DNA from: Tamarix chinensis | Lineage: Eukaryota > Streptophyta > Magnoliopsida > Caryophyllales > Tamaricaceae | Length of the DNA stretch: 64,000 nt | Assembly (NCBI GenBank): GCA_030549775.1 | Contig: CM060174.1 | Coordinates: 40,405,086 to 40,469,085 of the forward strand | Reading direction: 5' to 3' | Part shown: in pieces, positions 36,923 through 48,737 of the stretch | How the letters are laid out: each line of letters begins with the position of its first letter | Numbering within the stretch: position 1 is the stretch's first letter | Made by a program: the position numbers and the translations under genes | Notes under the pieces: model-generated | Database searches by the model: none | What the model was told of the DNA's origin: nothing | Seen by the model: the letters and a program-made list of their open reading frames with translations, nothing else

Positions 36923-37760
36923 ATCCTAACTTCTAATGGTTTAACCAAAATAACATGAAAAACCATGTCAACCATTATAACTAGTAGCGCTAATACCAAC
37001 TAGAACACCAACATCAACTACAATCACAAACTCAACAACCATCTACCCTATATAATAACACCAACTTGTTGGAACTCTTTTAAAAGAATATATGGTGAAA
37101 ATAGATACAGTAAAACAAAATAACACCACCTTCTTGATAATCTTAGAGACACAGATGGACAACTCGCTATAACCCTGAGAAGTAGACCGCAAGGCATTCT
37201 AGCCAATGACACTAAAAACCCCAATAGATAAGGAAAGCAGTAGTGTAAGCCCATTACCCTTAGATTGGGTACATAAATTCCACCTCCTTGCCAAAAAGAT
37301 GAAGCTAAATTGAAACCTCACCCTGACAACCATGGCAGCAAAGTGGAACTCATTGAGAAAAATTCGACCTACACACCCTCCCACTTACAGATTGACCATA
37401 TCCACAACTCGGAAGACAACATTATTCCACTACTAGTGCCACAAAACAACAACAAACCACCACCACCACCAAATAATAGCATTAAACCTTTTACTCCATC
37501 ACCACCATTTCCATAGAGACTCAAGCACTAGCATTAGGATAAATAATTTGAAAAATTCCTTGAAATTCTTCTCCATTTGCATATAAACATTCTGTTGGCA
37601 GAAGCCCTCCAACAGATGCCAAACGATGAAAAATTTTGGAAGGATATTTTAACATAGAAAAGAATACTTTATAAGTACAAAATGGTAACTATGAGCTAGG
37701 GATGTATCCTAATTTTCCAAAAAAAGCTACCTTGAAAGTTACATAACCCTGGCTGCTTCA
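36923..37760 (+). pseudogene. Gag C-terminal remnant, part 2 (Athila element A)
   Basis: This continues gag after the solo LTR: HPNF, a stop, then WFNQNN, corresponding to the conserved 'W..HPNFSW.NQ' segment of Athila gag. Downstream frames give a Pro/Asn-rich linker (37310-37516) and then LEGYF and a segment leading to protease. Stops and shifts are frequent. Confidence 0.75.
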
Positions 37761-37789
37761 CCATTCCCTACTCCACAGGTGTTAAGTAC

Positions 37790-38150
37790 TATAGTAAGGC
37801 CCTTTGTGACCCTAGTGCCAATATCAACTTAATGCCTATGTCCATTTTCAAGAAATGAGGTATTAGGGATGCACAACCTACTATAGTCACACTGCAAATC
37901 GCTAATCAATCATACATTCACCCTGAGTCAAAAATCAAAGATGTACATGTAAGGGTAGACAAGTTTATCTTCCCAGTAAACTTCATCATCCATGACCACG
38001 AAGCTAACAACGAGGTCCTTATTATTTTGAGAAGATCTTTCTTGGCCACTGGAAAAACCATTATTAATGTATAGAAATGAGAATATACAATGAGGGTCAA
38101 TGAGGAGTAGATCACATTCAATATCTTCAACTCCACGAAGCTACTAGAGG
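37790..38150 (+). pseudogene. Aspartic protease remnant (Athila element A)
   Basis: The frame reads KALCDPSANINLMPMSIFKK, where family members have LCDLGASINLMP, so the active-site motif DLGA is now DPSA. It continues IVTLQIANQSYIHPE, IKDVHVRVDKFIFPVNFI, VLIILRRSFLATGKTIINV, matching the VKVDKFIFP and ILGRPFLATG blocks. One Gly of the flap-side GRPF is changed to Arg. Stops follow at about 38070 and 38108. Confidence 0.85.
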
Positions 38151-38167
38151 AGGATCTGGATGAATGT

Positions 38168-38433
38168 TTGCGAGTTGATATTATAGATTTGTCTATCTAT
38201 GATGAGTTTCTTGCAGGAACATTTTATGAAGAATCCATATTATTTGATGCAGACCATCTAGAGTGTAGCTACCCTGATAGCCTTCCCAAGGAGCACTTTA
38301 AAAGTCTAGTATGGTGTAACTTAGAGACAATGGTGGTGAGATGTGAAGAGACAAACTTTATTCTTAATTGGGAAAAATGTCACTTCATGGTATAAGGAGG
38401 TGTTGTGATAGGTCATAGAGTATCATAGCAAGG
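38168..38433 (+). pseudogene. Truncated RT segment (Athila element A)
   Basis: From 38168 the frame gives a linker (ILFDADHLECSYPDSLPKEH). It then jumps straight to VVRCEETNFILNWEKCHFMV and VVIGHRVS near 38320-38425, the segment that follows the catalytic motif in RT. Comparison with element B shows that nearly the whole fingers and palm, including the catalytic Asp pair, are missing here. Athila element B is inserted at 38434, and coding resumes at 48738. Confidence 0.8.
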
Positions 38434-39778
38434 TGATAAGTGTGACTTTTGCATCTTATTCATAAGGTTTATAAGAGTTTTTACTATAAACTTCTATTAA
38501 AATTCTCCTTTTTTGTTCTTATTATTGCCTTTATGTTATGAAAATTTGTAGGATCACGAGGAATAAACAAGAATGAAGGATGGAAGAAAGATTAATATTA
38601 AAGGGATAATAAAGGAGAAAAGAGGAGTAAATAGAAGTAAAAGTTAAAGCATAAAGAGTCTTAAAGCTAAAACACAAATTCTAGAATAAAATAAAAGCAA
38701 AATTGCATATTCAAAGTATATAGGCATAAAAGAAGTGGAATTTCAACCAGTATACAATATGAATTTGGAGAGTTTTTCAACATTAGATTTGTATATCTTT
38801 TCAATAGTTTTCCAACACATCAAAATCAACTCAATCAAAGTTTTGATGAAAGAGTTATGGTTAAAATACCTAGCACTGTCAACTCTAACATGGGAAGCCC
38901 ATATTTATCAATACTCTAGGGATTCTAGAGGCCACAGTATTTAAACTCTCATTCTAATTTTTCATTCTAGTATCTTCCATATTCTTCCCAAATTCCTCAA
39001 GAATTCTCTTGTAAACTATAGATGTAGGTGCAAAAAGTTAAACACTTATAGTAATCATTGAATTTCAAGGGTATTTTCTTTTCTCGCTTATCTTTCTATG
39101 GAATATCTTGTTATTATCAATGCTATTACTATGAGTTTGATTGGCTAGATTTTTTTTCTTAGGTGAAGGAGATTTTCCCCCAATTCAAATGTGTTAAATA
39201 TTTGCATTCATTTTTTTATTCAATTTATGATCCTTGTGTTATTTGATTGATTAACAAAATGACAAACTTCGACCAGTTCTCTAATTTTTGGTATGGGAAA
39301 TACCGATGGGATTGAGAGATAATCAAGCAGTAAACCTAATAGCATAACTAGAGATTAAATTGTAGGTCAAGAGATAATTGATTTAACCTCTGCAACAATA
39401 AGGAAACTTTGTGGACTTGAAGGCATCACACTCTATTAGACCCAAAACTAGATATAGTTAAGGCCATAGAGATGTAGTAAGGTGTTTGTGGATTGAGAAA
39501 GCACAAAACTTTCTATCCTTATTGGCATGATTAATTATGATTCTTGAATCAATTTTTGATGTGGTGTTCAATTACATGAAGGATCAGGGGCGATGAACTA
39601 GAGCCTTAGCTTTTCTATTTACTTGGGTTCCTTGAGTGCTATTTTCCTTTCTTTTTAGCTTAGTTAGTTATTTTAGCTTACAATTTATCAATTCTTATCA
39701 TTTCGTAGCCTAGAAAAAGCTAAGTTCCATCATTTTCTTAGTGTTCATTCACCATCATTTGCAGGTAGGAACGTGTCA
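38434..39778 (+). repeat. 5' LTR of Athila element B
   Basis: 1,345 bp, starting TGATAAGTGTGACTTTTGC and ending GTGTCA. It aligns with 47277-48737 apart from the MITE in that copy and the missing end. Segments such as 'TTGGAGAGTTTTTCAACAT' and 'TCAATACTCTAGGGA' are near identical between copies. Confidence 0.92.
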
Positions 39779-39784
39779 AGTTTT

Positions 39785-39802
39785 TGGCACTATTGCCAGG
39801 GA
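39785..39802 (+). other. Primer-binding site, tRNA-Asp type
   Basis: TGGCACTATTGCCAGGGA differs from the Athila site TGGCGCCGTTGCCGGGGA at four positions, all G-to-A or C-to-T. It lies 6 bp after the 5' LTR. Confidence 0.88.
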
Positions 39803-39937
39803 TTAGCTATAAGTGACATTGGAACCCAAGGAATCTATTATGATCTTAAAATTTTATTTTATTTTATTTTTGCATTTTTTTGTTGTAGTTGACTACTCTT
39901 GGGTGTAGGAGTTTTTGATTTAGTGCAGGTACACTGG

Positions 39938-41700
39938 TGCATGACCCGCGCTAGTGGGGGTAAGTTAGAGCCACTTGATCTCAAGATCGAGGGACCATCT
40001 CACATTTATGCAAGTCATACACTACAAGCATTGAAATGGAATACAACCCTCCACCCCATGATGGAAAAATCCAACTACAAGGGCACATTATACTCTAAGA
40101 ACAAGCTCTTATATAAGATCAAGCTCACATTCCTAGGTCGCTTCAGGACTATGCTACACCAAGATTTTATGGCTCAACCCAAGCATACGAAGACTGTTCA
40201 TTCAAACTAATAGTTTTGAGATCAATCCTTCCATCATCTAGATGCTACAAACATCTATTCAATTTGGAGGTAACCTTAATGAAGATCCCCACTCCCCCAT
40301 TACCAACATTATAGAAATCTGTGACACTTTTAAGCTAAATGGTGTTTCTAATGATGCAATTAGGCTTATCTTGTTCCCTTTTTATTTGCATGACAAGGCT
40401 AAGAGTTGGTTATACTCATTAGCCCTATGGTCTATTATTTTTTAGGATGATTTGATGAAGTCTTTCCTTTTAGATATTTTCCACCATCAAACACTGCAAA
40501 ATTAAGGAATGACATCACTACTTTTATGCAAAATGACCTTGAATCACTCTATGATGCTTGGGAATAGTTTAAAGATTTTCTTATAAAATTCCCACATCAT
40601 GGCCTTCCCATGTGGCTTTAGATGCAAACTTTTTATAGTGATATCTATGCTACTAACCCGTTTATGATAGATGTAGCTACAGGGGGTACCATTATGAATA
40701 AAACTCTAGAGCAAGTATATGAGTTCATTAAAGAGCTAGCCTTGAATTCCCACCAATAGCACTCGAAACATGCCTCGACACAAAAAAACTCTAAGAATTC
40801 ATTCTTTTGATTCCATCATAGTTTTAGAGGCTAAAATTGATTTACTTGCAAAGAAATTTGACAAAATAGTTAGTGCCTCTTGTATGTAGGTACAGACTAA
40901 TGCACCTTTGTGTGAGCTATGTCATGGATTACACTTGAGCATGGAATTTCAAGTTGATATTTCCTTCCAAAAATCTTATGACAAAGTGAACTACATGGGC
41001 AATAGTTATGGGGGACTGAACAATCCCTACTCCAGTGTGTATAATCTTAGATAGAGAAACCCTCCAAACTTCAATTGGAGAAATAGAGTTCCTACAAAGC
41101 CTTCGGGATTCACACAAAAAAAACGACACCCCCAGCTCCTCCATCACGCCAACAACCTCAATATTTTTCCCTTGAATAAATGATTTTCCAAGTTCATCAC
41201 TCGCATAGAGGGCACCCTTCAAACACATGATGCTCAAATTCAAGCTCATCTTCATAAACAAGATGCTTGCCTCCAAAATTAGTATGTATCCATCAAGAAC
41301 CTTGAGGCACAGATTAGACAACTTGCTATGCCATTTTAGGGAGAGAAACTAATGCTTTGCCTAGTGATACAATCATTAACCCTAAAGAGCAAATTAATGC
41401 AATAGCCTTGAGGAGTGGGAAAACACTACTTGAGTCATACCTTCAAAACCCCAAGGAAGAAAATGACAAAGATCTTAAAGAGAAATCACGTGAATCATAA
41501 CATGAGGCAATCCACACTTCACCTCAAAAGGTAAAAGCATATGTTCCCCCTCCTTTGTTTCTATGTAGGATTGTACAACGCCATTTAGATGCTCAGTTTG
41601 AAAAATTCCTTGATATGCTTAAGAAAGTGCACATTTATTTTCCTTTACTTAACATTGTGAGACAGATGCCTAGTTATGGGAAGTTTCTCAAGGATATAAT
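39938..41700 (+). pseudogene. Gag remnant (Athila element B)
   Basis: The first Met in good context, at 39938, gives MTRASGGKLEPLD. The gag core begins near 40236 with MLQTSIQFGGNLNEDPHS, then ICDTFKLNGV, DKAKSWLYSLA, a stop in the SW.DL segment, FPPSNTAKLRNDITTF and LIKFPHHGLPMWL. At about 40660-40750 the frame reads VATGGTIMNKTLEQVYEFIK, a conserved Athila gag block. From 41370 the C-terminal segment INAIALRSGKTL leads into YFPLLNIVRQMPSYGKFLKD, the link to protease. At least ten stops. Confidence 0.88.
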
Positions 41701-41715
41701 CACTCAAAGAGGAAA

Positions 41716-42396
41716 TTGGATGAGTTTGGAATAATAAGCTTAAATGATGAATGTTCTGCTATCTTACATAACAAACTTTTGCTTAAGCTCAAGGATCTAG
41801 GGATTTTCACTATCCCATGTGTAATTAGGGGTCTAAAATTTGAAATGGTGTTGTGTGATCTTAGTGCTTGCATTAATTTGATACCTTTCTCTATTTTTAA
41901 GCCTCTTGGTCTAGGGGAATCAAAATTGATGAATATGTCCTCATAGTTTGCTGATTGATCTATCAAATATCCTAGGGGTATCATTGAAGATGTTTTAGTT
42001 AAAGTGGATAAGTTTATCATCCTTATTGAATTTATTATGCTATATATGGAGGTGGACCACAAGGTCCTCCTGATTCTTGGTAGGCCTTTCTTAGCAATAG
42101 GACACACTCTCATAGATGTCCAAGAGGGTAAGCTAATTCTTTATTTCCAAGGTGAAAAAGTCACTTTTAATGTTTTTAAGAGCATGAAATACCCCTCCAA
42201 TGATAATACTTGCTATCCCAGTGATATCTTGGATAGTGTAATCGATGATTGTTTTCAAGAAAGTGTTTTACAAGATCCCCTAAAAAGGTATTTGGTTCAA
42301 CAAGAAGGATGTGAGAAAGAAGAGGAAACAAAAGAGGTTGTCCAGTATTTTACTGCACATCCACCTTATAGGTTCCATAATTTGTTCCTCTCATAA
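41716..42396 (+). pseudogene. Aspartic protease remnant (Athila element B)
   Basis: The frame reads KLKDLGIFTIPCVIRGLKFE, then VLCDLSACINLIPFSIFKPL: the active-site DLGAS is changed to DLSAC. After a short break with stops near 41946 it resumes DVLVKVDKFI, VLLILGRPFLAIGHTLIDVQ, VTFNVFKSMKYP. The length and order fit an Athila protease and its linker to RT. This is the best preserved coding stretch of the element (130 codons open at 42004-42396). Confidence 0.88.
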
Positions 42397-42689
42397 GGAG
42401 TAGAGAGGTCCCAGTTCCCAAAGTTAAAGCCATCTATTGAAGAACTTCCCGCTTTGGAGCTCAAGCCGCTACCTCAACATTTAAAGTATGCATTTGTTAA
42501 ACACAATGTAATCTTCCTATCATTATTTATTTGTATTTAACTCAGTTATAGGAAGAAAAATTGATGAGAGTGCTAAAGGAATGAAAGACAGCTTTTGGGT
42601 GGACCATTGCTAACATTCAAGTGATTAGTCATTCTATGTGCATTCACAAAATCCTTATGGAAGATAACCACAAGAAGGTGATCTAACCT

Positions 42690-43480
42690 CAAAGGAAATT
42701 GAACCCAACCATGCAAAAGGTGGTAAAAAAGGAGGTAATTAAGCTATTGGATGTAGGTATGATCTATCTAATTTCTGATAGCTCTTTGGTTAGCCTTGTC
42801 CAAGTAGTTTCCAAGAAAGGGGCTCACAACAGTCAAGAATGACAATTACGAATTGGTGGCAACTAAAATTGTGACTGGTTAGTGCGTTTGTATTCATTTT
42901 AGAAAGGAGAATGATGCTGCTAGAAAAGACCACTTTTCCCTTCTCTTCATTAACCAAATACTTGAACGTCTAGCGGGCATGACTATTATTACTTTCTTGA
43001 TGGGTATTCCTATTATATGCAAATTTATATTTCCCTTGAGGACTAAGAGAAGACTACCTTCGCTTCTCCTTATGGCATCTTTACATATAGATGGATGTCA
43101 TTCGGTCTTTGTAATTCTGTAGCTACATTTCAAAGATGTATGATAGCTCTATTTCATGATATATTTGAAAAATTAATGGATTATTTTTTTATCTTTAGGT
43201 CACCATTCGATGTATGATTAAATAATATTGAGCTTGTTCTTAAGTATTGTGAGGATATAAATTTTGTTCTAAATTAGAATAAGTGCCATTTGATGGTCCA
43301 AGAAGGAATAGTTTTAGGGCATAAGATTTTTTAATAAGGGAGAGAGGTAGACAAAGCTAAAATTAAAGTCATTGAGAAATTTCTTCCCCCTACAAGTGTT
43401 ATAGATGTATGTAGTTTCCTTTTCCATGCAAGTTTCTAAAGACGTTTCATCAAAGATTTTTCAAAAATTTCAAAACCACT
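42690..43480 (+). pseudogene. Reverse transcriptase remnant (Athila element B)
   Basis: RT motifs in order, across several frames: QRKLNPTMQKVVKKEVIKLL (about 42690), SLVSLVQVVSKKG, DYYYFLDGYSYYMQI with LDG of motif A (about 42980), TTFASPYGIFTYR and FGLCNSVATFQRCM (about 43050-43140). The catalytic motif C is destroyed: the text reads MDYFFIFRSPFD where relatives have an FMDDFSVFG-type box. It ends with LVLKYCEDINFVLN and KCHLMVQEGIVLGHKI, then FIKDFSKISKPLYDL. Confidence 0.88.
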
Positions 43481-43990
43481 TTATGATCTCGTGGCTAAGG
43501 ATGTGCCCTTTCACTTTTATGATGCATGTTTGGTTTTTTTAAACACTTTGAAGGAAAAACTTGTGGATGCCCCAATTATTATTGCTCCTAAATGGAATTT
43601 ACCTTTTGAGATAATGTGGGATGCTAGTGATGTGGCTGTAAAAGTAGTGTTAGGGTAATGTAAGTACAAAAATTTTCATACTATCTATTATGCTAGCAAG
43701 ACTTTGAACTCAAAAAAATTGAAATATGTAGCCATCGAAGAAGAATTTTTAGCTGTAATTTTCTCCTTTGACAAGTTTTATCCCCACTTATGGCTTAATG
43801 AGGTCATTGTCTATATTAACCATGATACCTTGAAGTATCTTTTTATTACGAAGGACACGAGGCCTAGAATCATTCGGTAGATTCTATTGTTGCAAGAATT
43901 TGACTTAGAAATCAAGGATAGGAAGGGAAGTGACAATCAAGTAGCTAATCATCTTTCTCACCTATCATCCACCTATGAGGTCAATTGAGG
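43481..43990 (+). pseudogene. RNase H remnant (Athila element B)
   Basis: The frame gives NLPFEIMWDASDVAVKVVLG (about 43600-43660), with the catalytic Asp of the DAS motif. It continues TIYYASKTLNSKKLKYVAIE, EEEFLAVIFSFDKFYPHLW, VYINHDTLKYLF and LLLQEFDLEIKDRKGSDNQV to ANHLSHL. The motifs of gypsy RNase H are nearly complete, with stops near 43660 and 43880. Confidence 0.88.
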
Positions 43991-44159
43991 GACTAAGCCC
44001 ATTCATAACACATTTCCCTACGAGACACTTTATGTAGTTACAAATCACACATAGTATGTTGATATTTCCAACTTTCATATAAGTGGAATCTTACCCAAAT
44101 CTATTCTTTCATCAAAGATGGAAGATCTTACATGATTCGAGGTAATTTTTTATGGGATG

Positions 44160-45334
44160 ATCCTTATCTCTACAAGATTTATGTTGGTCATATCATCAAA
44201 AGATACATCCGTAAGCATAAAATTCATTCGATAGTATCTCATTGTTATAGTAAAGAGTGTGGTGTCCATTTCGGCCCCACAAAAATTTTTACTAAGGTTT
44301 TATAATGTTGTTTCTATTGGCCTACTTTGTTTCATGATGCATACTTCTTTACTAAGACTTCTGATAGGTGCCAAAGAGTTGGAAGTAACTCTAGAAAATA
44401 ATAGATGGCTCTCACAAACATTCTTGTAGTGGAGTTATTCGATGTCTAGGTCATCGATTTTATGGGACCATTTCCTAAATCCATACATAATGAATACATC
44501 CTTATGGTAGTTGACTATGTATCTAAGTGTGAAAAGGCTATTACTACTCCCAAAAAAGATGCAAAAGTTGTTACTAAATTCTTGAAAAAGAATATATTTT
44601 CAAGGTTTGGGACACCGTGGACTATCATTAGTGATGGAGGTTCATATTTTTTCAATAGAGTGTTTAATGTTATTTTGAGTAAGTACGAAGTTAACCATAA
44701 GGATGCTACCCAGTATCATCCTCAAATCAGCAATCAAGAGGAGGTATCAAACCATGAGCTTAAAAGAATTTTTTAGAAAACTATTAAATCCTCTAGAAAA
44801 AATTGGTCATTGAAACTTGATGATGCTCTATGGGCATACAAAACTACTTAAAAAACCCCCATTGGAATGTCCCTTTACAATTTTAGTTTTGGAAAATCTT
44901 GTCACCTTCTTATAGAACTTGAGCATAAATCATTTTAGGTCACTCGTCTCTGTAACTTTGATATGGAAGCTGCAGGTGAGAAAAGGCTCCATCAGTTGAA
45001 CTAGCTTCATGAATTTTGGATTAAGGAATACGAGAATGCAAGGCTATACAAGGAGCACACAAAAAGTACACATGATCAACTCATCTCCAATAGATAATTT
45101 GAAGTGGGGCAGCATGTGCTCCTATTTAAGTCTTGTTTGTGATTGTTCCCTAGAAAGCTTAGATCCCGATGGTTAGGACCGTTTACAATCACACAAGTTT
45201 TTCCATCCAGAGTAGTCAAAATCACTAGCCTTGATAAAGAACCATTTAAAGTGAATGGGCAAAGGTTGAAGGTGCATGAAGGTGGTGGGGTTGCAACCCT
45301 CAAAACCACCATTCTTCTAGATGATCGTGAGTGA
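44160..45334 (+). pseudogene. Integrase remnant (Athila element B)
   Basis: The N-terminal HHCC zinc region spans about 44205-44385 (HSIVSHCYSKECGVHFGP, FYWPTLFHDA, DRCQRVG). The catalytic core begins DFMGPFPKS (first Asp), then VVDYVSKCEKA, FSRFGTPWTIISDGGSYFFN (second Asp) and YHPQISNQEEVSNHELKR (third, Glu). The core is open from 44462 to 44776. The C-terminal part at 45143-45334 reads RKLRSRWLGPFTITQVFPSR to a final FKVNGQRLK. All three acidic residues remain, but stops separate the domains. Confidence 0.9.
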
Positions 45335-45365
45335 AGTGAGAAAGTCAAGCTAATGACTATAAACA

Positions 45366-45768
45366 AGAACTTATTGGGAGACAACCCAAGTTTTTCCTTC
45401 TTTTTCATATTTATTTTTCTTATTTTGGTTCTCTTTTTTTGTTTTTTTTTATTTCCTCATGGCTTTTTTTTATGGATTTGTAGGTGGTGATGTGGAAATT
45501 ATAATTCTAATGGCGACCATGGTTAATTTATTAGAGTGAGAAGGCATGAAATTGATAATGTAAATTCCTTACACCACCACCATATTTTCCAATGCCACAA
45601 CTGCATCATGCCACCACCATATTGCCACCACCACAACCACCATCACGCCATCTACTAACCTCCACCACCTCCTCCATCAGATTGAGCCATGGACCTTTTC
45701 TCCCTCTTTTCTTTTATGCTTCTTGTTTCACATTGAGGATAATGTGATACATAAGCATTGGGGAGAAG
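45366..45768 (+). other. Conserved 3' hairpins after pol (Athila element B)
   Basis: Just after the integrase stop, TTGGGAGACAACCCAA (45373-45388) can fold as TTGGG/CCCAA. At 45729-45746 CACATT, loop GAGGAT, AATGTG forms a second perfect stem, followed by the purine-rich GCATTGGGGAGAAG. 'TTGGGAGGCAACCCAA' and 'CATTGAGGACAATG' are recurring landmarks of Athila/Tat 3' regions. Their role is not known to me. Confidence 0.7.
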
Positions 45769-45857
45769 ATAACCTATCCATTTTATATGGTTAATACTCT
45801 GTTCTTCCTTATTTTATTTTAATGAGTGTTGCTATATGTTCTTTGGTTATTTCTTTT

Positions 45858-45912
<55 letters not shown>

Positions 45913-47265
45913 TATGTAAAAAAAAAGGAAATGAACTTTCATGGATGATATTAAAAAGTATGTTTTATCTTGCAATGGTAGGAGTGTTTAGTTTTGCATA
46001 TAATACCTTTTGAAGTACCTGTTGAAAATGGATATCTATGTGCTTGAGTGTTTTGGTTGCATTATTATAAGGCAAGTGTAACTGTGTTTAAGAACTTTAG
46101 GTTTATGCATGTCTTATCATTCTTGTGGTAATGTAGTTTTACTTATGTTGATTTACTCTATGCCAAAAGTGATTAGAATTAGAGAATTTTGGACCCATTG
46201 AGACTTTGAGCCTTTAGACTGATACATCACTACTGTCTCTTTTTTTTCTTTTGTGTATGTGTGTCCCACCATGAATTCGGAAACTAGAAATTGCAATGGT
46301 TTTGCTCCAAACCACATATGACTTAGACATGCATTAAAATGATAGAGGCACTTGTTTTGTTGTCATAACCTACATTAGCCAAATAGCTTCACCTTCATGT
46401 TTTATCCTCTGCTAACTCATTGTGCGTATGGCCATTTTTCTTGATCTAACCGTATATTTAACCCAATTTCCTTCATCCCTCCCTAAGTTTAGAACTAATG
46501 GGTATTGCACAATTTGAAAAAAGGAGGTTGGGAGTGTTATGTAAGCTAAGCATGGAAGAGATGTGAAAGAGTGAATGGTTGTGTAGGATGAAAAGAGAAT
46601 CGATCTATCTCTTATCTATCTAAGAAAAAATAATCAAAAGAAGTTTGGGGTGATTATGTTTCATGATGAAAAGTTGGTATGGTAAAATATATGTTATAAA
46701 AAAAGGAAATTACCATACCTTATTGGTACTAGACTTTTAACTCCACTTCTAATAAATATTTTGTCCTAACCTTTTAACCCATGGCCCTATTACAACCCTA
46801 ATAAGACCTCTTGATTTTTATGTGTCCTAAGTCTTTGTCGTAGTGGAGAATCGAAAAGCATTCCAAGCATATGGATGATTTTCATCATGAGTGAGAGGAC
46901 TAAAGGGGAACTTAGAAATACAGTAAAACACATGAGAGGTGTGTCCACAAGGCCTAAAGTTAGAATTCTAATTTGAAACTTTGAGGAATGAGTGAGTTGG
47001 TATATGGTTGCCTGCTATCTAGTATTATATATCCTTTGTCACATAGCACAATTACATTTCTCACATAAGGGGGTAACCTAAATATCTTTCAGAAAAAAAT
47101 TGTGAGCTTCTAATTGTTATATTTTTGGGCCTTATTTCTTTTGACTTAACTCTTGTGCTACTAAAGGGATAAACACACTTTTCTAAGAAAAGGATCCTTC
47201 TTTTTTTCTTTTTTCACACAGTGTGTTTCTTATATTACTTTGCTTGGTGCAAGAAAATGTTTAAA
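45769..47265 (+). other. 3' untranslated region of element B
   Basis: Non-coding; it includes a TA microsatellite of about 25 units at 45860-45910. Athila elements often carry a long spacer or an env-like ORF here; no ORF with recognisable features is seen. Confidence 0.7.
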
Positions 47266-47276
47266 CATGGGGGAGT
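47266..47276 (+). other. Polypurine tract of element B
   Basis: ACATGGGGGAGT directly precedes the 3' LTR start TGATAAGTGTGG at 47277. This is the usual plus-strand priming site. Confidence 0.85.
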
Positions 47277-48737
47277 TGATAAGTGTGGCTTTTACATCTT
47301 ATTCCTAAGGTTTATAAGAGTTTTTACATCAAATTTCAGTTGGAATTCTCCTTTTTTGTTCTTACCACTGCCTTTGTGTTTTGAAAATTTGTAGGATCTC
47401 AAGGAACAAACAAGTATAAAGGATGGAAGAGAGATTAATCTTAAGTGCTTGTTTGGTATGGGGCAATAGGGAAGGAAAAATTACCTCCATATTTTATATA
47501 TCTTGTATAATCTATTTAAAATTAAATATTTTTATTCTAATAAATACCCATTTTAGATCTTAATTTGATTAAAAATGGGTATTTCATTGAAAATGTATTT
47601 ATTATTATTAAACACTTAATATAAAAAATGTAAAATAGAGGGGAAAATTGTCCACCCCTATTACTCTCATACCAAACAAGTCCTAAAGGGAGAATAAAGG
47701 GGAAAAGGGGAGTAATGAGGATTAAAAGTTAAAATAGAAAGAGATTTAGAGCTAAAATGTAAATTCTAGAATAAAATAAAAGCAAGACTGTATATTCAAA
47801 GTATATGGGTACAAAATAAGTGGAATTTTGACAAGTATACAATATGAATTTGGAGAGTTTTTCAACATCAAAGTTGTATATCTTTTCAATATTTTTCCAA
47901 TGCATCAAAATTAGCTCAATCAGAATTCTGATGAAAGGGTTATGGTTAAAATACCTAGCATTGTCAACAATGACATGGGAAATCCATATTTATCAATACT
48001 CTAGGGACTTGAGATGCTGTATTATTTAAGCTCTCATTCTAATTTTTCATTCTAGTGGCCTCCACTCCCTCTCTCTTATGTCTCCTCCATCTTCTTCCAA
48101 AATTCCTCAAGAATTATCTTGTAAACTAGAGATATAGGTGCAAAAAGTTAAACACTTGTAAGAATCATTGAATTTTAAGGATATTTTTCTTTTCTCTCTT
48201 ATCTATCTATAGAATCTCTTATTATTCTTAATGTTCTTACCATGAGTTTTATTGGCTAGATTATTTTTGCTAAGGTGAAGGGGAGTTTCCCACAATATAA
48301 ATGTGTTGAATATTTACATTCTTTTTTTTATTTAGTTTATGATCCTTGCATTGTGTTGTTGACTGAATGACAGAATGAAGGCTCCGATTGGGTCTTCAAT
48401 TTTGGTGTGGGAAATAATAGTGTGATTGAGAGATAATCCAGTGTTGGACCCAATAGCACAACTAAAGATTACATTGTAGGTCAAGAGACAATCTATTTGA
48501 CTTCTACAACAATGATGAAGGAAAATTTGTTGACTTTAAGGCATTACACTCTATCATATCCTAAGATGGAGATAGTTAGGGCCATAGAGATATAATAGGG
48601 TGTTTGCGGATTGAGAAAGCACAACACTTACTATCCTTTTTGGTATGATTAATTATCATTATTGAATCAATTTGTGATGTGGTGTTAAATTACATGGAGG
48701 ATTGGGGGTGATGAACCAGAACCTTATCTTTTCTATT
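47277..48737 (+). repeat. 3' LTR of Athila element B, truncated
   Basis: It matches the 5' LTR from TGATAAGTGTGGC to 'CTTTTCTATT' (position 39619 in the 5' copy), then stops. It contains a 239-bp MITE that the 5' LTR lacks. Without the MITE and its extra 3 bp it is about 1,219 bp. Confidence 0.9.
47442..47686. mobile_element. PIF/Harbinger-type MITE, TSD TAA
   Basis: The element spans 47445-47683 (239 bp). The left end is GTGCTTGTTTGGTATGGGG, and the right end reversed is GGACTTGTTTGGTATGAGAG. It is flanked by TAA at 47442-47444 and 47684-47686, the 3-bp duplication of PIF/Harbinger (Tourist-like) elements. The equivalent place in the 5' LTR (38591-38605) reads ATTAATATTAAAGGG without insertion. 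The interior is AT-rich with no coding capacity. Confidence 0.92.

Larger units (their letters stand above)
38434..48737 (+). mobile_element. Athila-like Ty3/gypsy element B
   Basis: It is inserted in the RT gene of element A. The 5' LTR starts TGATAAGTGTG at 38434 after GTGATAGG-type RT sequence; the left target repeat would be CAAGG (38429-38433). Internal order: primer site, gag, protease, RT, RNase H, integrase, long 3' untranslated region, polypurine tract, 3' LTR. The 3' LTR breaks off at 48737, lacking about 159 bp of its end, and host RT sequence resumes only after a gap equal to about 126 bp, so a deletion removed the right junction and right TSD. All genes carry stops. Confidence 0.92.

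Noticed and set aside
40929..41321. 130-codon minus-strand ORF
   Set aside because: Antisense to the gag of element B; no motif of its own.
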